From NCBI RefSeq assembly GCF_002699985.1, contig NZ_LKBT01000067.1:186001-250000 (forward strand): a DNA stretch of 64,000 bases. Reading direction: 5' to 3'. This document shows positions 61,142 to 64,000 of this stretch, one piece after another. The notes under the pieces were generated by a model. That model searched no databases. It was not told where the DNA came from and worked only from the letters and a program-made list of their open reading frames with translations. How positions within the stretch are numbered: position 1 is the stretch's first letter; the number at the start of each line of letters is the position of its first letter. Origin of the DNA: Pseudomonas sp. ICMP 561. GTDB lineage: Bacteria > Pseudomonadota > Gammaproteobacteria > Pseudomonadales > Pseudomonadaceae. A program made the translations under genes and the position numbers.

Positions 61142-63965
61142 AGTGACGAACCTCGCCTGCGCCGCTGATATTGTCTACGCAACGGCCGCAGATTTCCGGG
61201 TGCTCAGGGTTCACACCCACGTCAGCACGGTGATGCCAGCAACGGGCGCACTTGGCATGACCGGACTTGACCACCTTGAGCTTCAGACCCGCCACTTCGG
61301 TCACTACCGCATCGGCTGGAGCATCGAGCAATGGCGCGACGCTGGCCGTGGAGGTGATCAGCACAAAGCGCAGTTCGTTGCTCAGTTTCGACAGGTCCGC
61401 GACCAGTGCGTCTTCAGCATACAGAGTCACTTCGGCCTGCAGGTTGCCGCCAATCGCCTTGGCTGCACGCAGGTTTTCCATTTCCTTGTTGACTGCGACC
61501 TTCACCGCCATGATTCGCTCCCAGTAGGCGCGGTCCAGCTCGAAGTCAGCCGGCATCTCGCTCAGCCCCTGATACCAGGTGTTGAGCATGACCGATTCGT
61601 TACGCTCGCCCGGCAGGAACTGCCACAGCTCGTCGGCAGTGAATGCCAGGATCGGCGCGATCCAGCGCACCAGCGCTTCGGAGATATGGAACAGCGCGGT
61701 CTGGCAGGAACGACGTGCAGTACTGTCAGCGGCCGTGGTGTATTGGCGGTCCTTGATGATGTCCAGATAGAAACCACCCAACTCCTGCACGCAGAAGTTG
61801 TGGATCTTGGAATACACGTTCCAGAAACGGTATTCGCCGTAATGCTCTTCCAGCTCGCGTTGCAGCAGCAAGGCACGGTCTACCGCCCAGCGATCCAGCG
61901 CCAGCATTTCTTCCGGCGGCAGGATATCGGTAGCCGGATTGAAACCGCTCAGGTTAGAGAGCAGGAAGCGGGCAGTGTTGCGGATACGGCGGTAGGCATC
62001 AGCGCTGCGTTGCAGGATCTGATCGGAAACAGCCATTTCACCAGAGTAGTCGGTCGCCGATACCCACAGACGCATGATGTCTGCGCCCAGCGAATCGTTG
62101 ACCTTCTGCGGTGCCACAACGTTGTTCAGCGACTTGGACATCTTGCGACCGTTTTCGTCGACGACGAAGCCGTGGGTCAGCAATTCGCGGTACGGCGCGT
62201 GGTCGTCCAGCATGCAGCCGGTCAACAGCGACGAATGGAACCAGCCGCGGTGTTGGTCGGAACCTTCAAGGTACAGGTCGGCGCGTGGACCGGTCTCATG
62301 ACCCATCGGGTGTGAACCGCGCAGCACGTGCCAATGCGTAGTACCGGAGTCGAACCAGACGTCCAGGGTGTCGGAAATCTTGTCGTACTTCGACGCTTCG
62401 TCACCCAGCAGCTCGGCGGCGTCCAGCTTGAACCAGGCTTCGATACCTTCTTTCTCGACGCGTTGGGCGACTTCTTCCATCAACTCAACGGTACGCGGGT
62501 GAAGATCACCGCTTTCCTTGTGCAGGAAGAACGGGATCGGCACGCCCCAGTTACGCTGACGCGAGATGCACCAGTCAGGACGGTTGGCGATCATCGAGTG
62601 CAGGCGCGCCTGACCCCATGCCGGAACGAACTGAGTGTCTTCGATAGCCTTTACCGCGCGCTCACGCAGGGTGTCACCGGACTCAGGCTGTTTGTCCATG
62701 CCCACGAACCATTGCGCGGTAGCGCGATAGATCAGCGGCGACTTGTGACGCCAGCAATGCATGTAGCTGTGGGTGATGGTTTCGGTATCCATCAGGCTGC
62801 CGACTTCGGCCAGCTTGTCGATGATCGCCTGGTTAGCCTTGAAGATGAACTGGCCACCGAAGAACTCCAGCGACTCGACATAGACACCGTTGCTTTGCAC
62901 CGGGCTGATGATGTCATCGTTGGTCAGACCATAACTTTTGCTGATCACGAAGTCGTCGACGCCATAAGCAGGCGAGCAGTGAACGACGCCAGTGCCAGCG
63001 CCCAGCTCGACGTAATCAGCCAGATAGACTGGCGACAGGCGGTCGTAGAATGGGTGACGGAAGTTGATCAGTTCCAGCGCAGCACCGCTCGCAGTGGCGA
63101 TAACCGAGCCTTCCAGTTTGTAGCGGGTCAGACAGCTTTCAACCAGCTCGGAGGCCAGCACCAGCAGCCTGTCGCCAACATCAACCAGCGCGTATTCGAA
63201 CTCGGGATGAACGTTCAGCGCCTGGTTGGCCGGAATGGTCCACGGGGTGGTGGTCCAGATCACGATGGCAGCAGGTTTGCTCAACGCATTCAGACCGAAT
63301 GCCTTGGCCAGCTTCTCTTCGTCAGCAATCGGGAACGCCACGTCGATGGTCGAGGATTTTTTGTCCTGATATTCGACTTCTGCTTCAGCCAGAGCCGAAC
63401 CGCAGTCGAAGCACCAGTTCACGGGCTTGAGGCCCTTGAACACGAAGCCACCTTTGACCATTTCCGCCAGCGCCCGGATTTCGCCGGCTTCGTTGGTGAA
63501 GTTCATGGTCAGGTAGGGATTGCTCCAGTCGCCCAGAACACCCAGGCGAATGAACTCGGACTTTTGCCCTTCAATCTGCTCGGAAGCATAAGCGCGGCAC
63601 AGCTCGCGAGTCTTGTCCGCAGACAGGTTCTTGCCGTGAGTCACTTCAACTTTGTGCTCGATCGGCAGACCGTGGCAGTCCCAACCCGGAACATAAGGCG
63701 CGTCGAAACCCGAAAGCGTTTTCGAGCGCAGGATCATGTCCTTGAGAATCTTGTTAACGGCGTGACCGATATGAATAGAGCCGTTGGCGTAAGGAGGACC
63801 GTCGTGCAGAACGAACTTCGGACGATCCTTGCCAATTTCGCGCAGCTTCTGGTACAGGCCAATGCTGTCCCAGCGCTGCAGAGTTTGCGGCTCGCGCTGG
63901 GGCAGGCCGGCCTTCATTGGGAAGGCGGTGTCCGGAAGGTTTAGCGTGGCTTTGTAGTCGGTCAT
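61134..63965 (-). CDS. ileS: Isoleucyl-tRNA synthetase
   Basis: This 943-residue class I synthetase charges tRNA-Ile. The HIGH signature is in DGPPYANGSIHIGHA near residue 58 and KMSKS in ENGRKMSKSLNNVV near 600. The editing domain is at ~200-420, and the C-terminal zinc finger has CARCWHHR and CGRCVDN. The start MTDYKATLNLP is chosen; an in-frame extension of 11 residues upstream is unlikely. It overlaps lspA by eight bases. ribF is expected upstream, outside the window. Confidence 0.97.
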   Translation of the reverse strand: MTDYKATLNLPDTAFPMKAGLPQREPQTLQRWDSIGLYQKLREIGKDRPKFVLHDGPPYANGSIHIGHAVNKILKDMILRSKTLSGFDAPYVPGWDCHGLPIEHKVEVTHGKNLSADKTRELCRAYASEQIEGQKSEFIRLGVLGDWSNPYLTMNFTNEAGEIRALAEMVKGGFVFKGLKPVNWCFDCGSALAEAEVEYQDKKSSTIDVAFPIADEEKLAKAFGLNALSKPAAIVIWTTTPWTIPANQALNVHPEFEYALVDVGDRLLVLASELVESCLTRYKLEGSVIATASGAALELINFRHPFYDRLSPVYLADYVELGAGTGVVHCSPAYGVDDFVISKSYGLTNDDIISPVQSNGVYVESLEFFGGQFIFKANQAIIDKLAEVGSLMDTETITHSYMHCWRHKSPLIYRATAQWFVGMDKQPESGDTLRERAVKAIEDTQFVPAWGQARLHSMIANRPDWCISRQRNWGVPIPFFLHKESGDLHPRTVELMEEVAQRVEKEGIEAWFKLDAAELLGDEASKYDKISDTLDVWFDSGTTHWHVLRGSHPMGHETGPRADLYLEGSDQHRGWFHSSLLTGCMLDDHAPYRELLTHGFVVDENGRKMSKSLNNVVAPQKVNDSLGADIMRLWVSATDYSGEMAVSDQILQRSADAYRRIRNTARFLLSNLSGFNPATDILPPEEMLALDRWAVDRALLLQRELEEHYGEYRFWNVYSKIHNFCVQELGGFYLDIIKDRQYTTAADSTARRSCQTALFHISEALVRWIAPILAFTADELWQFLPGERNESVMLNTWYQGLSEMPADFELDRAYWERIMAVKVAVNKEMENLRAAKAIGGNLQAEVTLYAEDALVADLSKLSNELRFVLITSTASVAPLLDAPADAVVTEVAGLKLKVVKSGHAKCARCWHHRADVGVNPEHPEICGRCVDNISGAGEVRHYA

Positions 63966-64000
63966 TTCAGGCTCTTGATTAGCGGTTAGCCATGCCAATG

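Noticed and set aside
62328..63944. 538-codon open frame on the plus strand opposite ileS
   Set aside because: It lies entirely antisense to the well-conserved ileS gene in high-GC sequence; no family features.

Overview
This 64 kb window is a chromosomal piece of a Pseudomonas, most likely a fluorescent, non-aeruginosa lineage (P. fluorescens/P. syringae/P. putida type). The evidence is gene order: ampE-ampD-DUF1631-nadC / tRNA-Thr-pilA / pilBCD-coaE-yacG and, further on, tRNA-Pro/Lys/Asn-clpB-pgeF-rluD-bamD-thiO-minor pilins-fimT-ispH-slpA-lspA-ileS follow what I remember of P. aeruginosa PAO1. Other pointers are phaG, a FruR operator of the Pseudomonas type, and intergenic gaps full of Pseudomonas REP elements. 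The species cannot be fixed from the sequence alone.

Layout. 1-3.2 kb: end of a Ca2+/Na+ antiporter, an AEC transporter and a Tat-exported PhoD phosphatase. 3.2-10.6 kb: the fructose PTS operon fruB-fruK-fruA, with divergent fruR and a 12-bp FruR operator between them, then tatD. 11.5-16.6 kb: ampE, ampD, a DUF1631 protein and nadC. 17-22.4 kb: tRNA-Thr, the major pilin pilA behind a sigma-54 type promoter, and the divergent pilB-pilC-pilD-coaE-yacG operon. 22.4-28.5 kb: small conserved proteins, a frame-disrupted DUF3094-like gene, type II NADH dehydrogenase, a membrane chemoreceptor, and mntP under a yybP-ykoY Mn2+ riboswitch. 29-33 kb: a three-gene operon of a sialidase-fold protein, a polytopic membrane protein and an LTA-synthase-type phosphotransferase, the least explained system here. 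33-36 kb: cytochrome b561 and a PepSY protein divergent from a QseBC/PmrAB-like two-component pair. 36.4-42.7 kb: a TriABC-like RND efflux operon with two adaptors, preceded by a PhaG-like gene.

43.2-44.2 kb is a tandem array of about six copies of a 161-bp unit built on a REP doublet. It is followed by four tRNA genes (transcribed Asn-Pro-Lys-Pro), clpB with a heat-shock promoter, pgeF, rluD, bamD and thiO. 52.5-59 kb holds the minor pilin operon fimU-pilV-pilW-pilX-pilY1-pilE and divergent fimT. pilY2, pilS and pilR, which sit in this locus in P. aeruginosa, are missing. The window ends with ileS-lspA-slpA-ispH.

Functionally, the pilA/BCD and fimU-pilE clusters together encode much of a type IV pilus (pilin, extension ATPase, platform, prepilin peptidase, minor pilins, PilY1 tip protein). 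The prepilin peptidase would process all the N-methylated pilins seen here. About twenty REP or paired-REP elements of at least five sequence families fill the gaps between genes, and two of them contain the stop codon of the neighbouring gene.
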